64,000 bases of DNA from RH-AL1 sp964244495. GTDB lineage: Bacteria > Pseudomonadota > Alphaproteobacteria > Rhizobiales > Beijerinckiaceae. A program made the translations under genes and the position numbers. The notes under the pieces are model-generated. The model had not been told where the DNA came from. It worked only from the letters and a program-made list of their open reading frames with translations, and did no database searches. How positions within the stretch are numbered: the first letter of the stretch is position 1; each line of letters opens with the position of its first letter. The stretch is from positions 1 to 64,000 of the forward strand of contig CAXTIU010000018.1 of assembly GCA_964244495.1 (NCBI GenBank), given 5' to 3'. Positions 63,545-64,000 of this stretch are shown in pieces.

Positions 63545-64000
63545 ATGGCTGCCTTTCGCTGCATCCCCATCCCGACCGCGACCGCTGAGCAGTTCCGGCG
63601 AACAGGACTGGATGACCGGGGCAACCGGCTAAGACCGGTCGAGGTGCCGGACGGCAGCGCCTACCCCTGCCGGCACTGCCTGCGCTGTGCCCTACCGGGG
63701 GAACTGATGCTGCTCGGATCCTACGACTTGCCTCGGCCAATCGGCATCTACTGGACGCCGAGCCCGATCTTCCTCCATGCCGTCGACTGCCCACGGTTCG
63801 TCGGCGAAGACGAGGTGGCGCCGATCGTTTCCGTCAATCCATTGGTGTCCATCCGAGTCTACGACGGCGACGATCTCTGCCTCTATGACCTTGGCCACGT
63901 ATGCGCGGGAACGGAGGTGTACGGACCGCTTCAGCGGGCGCTCGACGATCCTAGGACTGCGTTTGTCAATGTTTACACGGCACGCCCGGGCTGCCTGCTC
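63545..64000 (+). CDS. DUF1203-family protein, N-terminal part (3' end outside window)
   Basis: ATG 63545 follows AAGGAG, and the frame is open to the edge (152 codons). The sequence shows the DUF1203 pattern FRCIPIPTATAEQFRRTGLD at the start, YPCRHCLR and PGELMLLGSYD near residues 38-55, and IFLHAVDCPRFV near 75. The two Cys of the CRHC motif are conserved and could bind metal. The function of this family is unknown. The last dozen residues of a typical member should lie just beyond the window. Confidence 0.8.
   Translation, partial: MAAFRCIPIPTATAEQFRRTGLDDRGNRLRPVEVPDGSAYPCRHCLRCALPGELMLLGSYDLPRPIGIYWTPSPIFLHAVDCPRFVGEDEVAPIVSVNPLVSIRVYDGDDLCLYDLGHVCAGTEVYGPLQRALDDPRTAFVNVYTARPGCLL

Noticed and set aside
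1..64000. CRISPR array
   Set aside because: No regularly spaced direct repeats of 25-40 bases were seen anywhere in the window.

Overview
The window is high-G+C DNA with short intergenic gaps, many LysR/GntR/MocR regulators and many sugar-acid or organic-acid uptake and catabolic genes. The gene content, the insertion sequences and a repeated small tyrosine recombinase suggest an alphaproteobacterium of the Methylobacterium/Methylorubrum type. That assignment is inferred from protein resemblance only. The many remnants (PiT permease, VOC protein, chemotaxis receptor, YdcZ-type permease, hydrolase, pirin, four damaged transposase or recombinase genes) point to an accessory, rearranging part of the genome or a large plasmid.

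Layout. 1-12.2 kb: 3' end of an aconitase-family gene, a LysR gene, a truncated IS481-type transposase, a sugar-acid block (DapA-like aldolase, MFS carrier, enolase-superfamily dehydratase), a decayed phosphate permease, a dead IS630-type transposase, a close paralogue of the first LysR gene followed by a 2-hydroxyacid dehydrogenase and an exported MaoC-fold protein, and a frameshifted tyrosine recombinase. 12.4-21 kb: an MHS-type carrier and LysR regulator facing a translationally coupled HAD dehalogenase / CoA-transferase / thioesterase operon, then an SDR and cupin pair split by an intact-looking IS5-type element, and a Gfo/Idh/MocA oxidoreductase. 21-28.4 kb: a DUF6880-like gene truncated at a dispersed repeat, an M42 peptidase, a coupled carrier / DUF5993 / DsbB operon, and an ACS-type carrier with a DJ-1/PfpI protein. 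28.5-36.8 kb: a seven-gene operon with all three parts of a tripartite tricarboxylate transporter, two enolase-superfamily enzymes, a 2-hydroxyacid dehydrogenase and a fumarylacetoacetate-hydrolase-family enzyme, opposite a GntR regulator.

37.9-48.5 kb is the most unusual region. A visibly lower-G+C gene encodes a 1007-residue protein with an N-terminal SIR2 domain and a STAND-like middle region whose Walker A lysine is replaced. It is followed by an IS5-type element, an FKBP isomerase, and a reverse transcriptase of the defence (UG/DRT) type that most resembles DRT2. The DNA upstream of the reverse transcriptase can form long-range RNA pairing where DRT2-type systems carry their template RNA, and the opposite strand there has a 35-codon hydrophobic ORF behind a strong ribosome binding site. 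Next comes a DUF3489 / DUF2924 / large serine recombinase module of the kind that mobilises islands. I read this as an anti-phage defence island, by inference.

49-64 kb: HxlR regulator and NmrA-type reductase, a hydrolase and a pirin each with a one-base frameshift, an MDR dehydrogenase opposite an XRE/MmyB-like regulator with a perfect palindrome between them, an SDR gene with no normal start codon, a lipocalin-like exported protein, a second DapA-like/ACS-carrier pair, a peroxiredoxin-glutaredoxin fusion opposite a MocR regulator, an Ada DNA repair protein, a VOC remnant, and the start of a DUF1203 gene.
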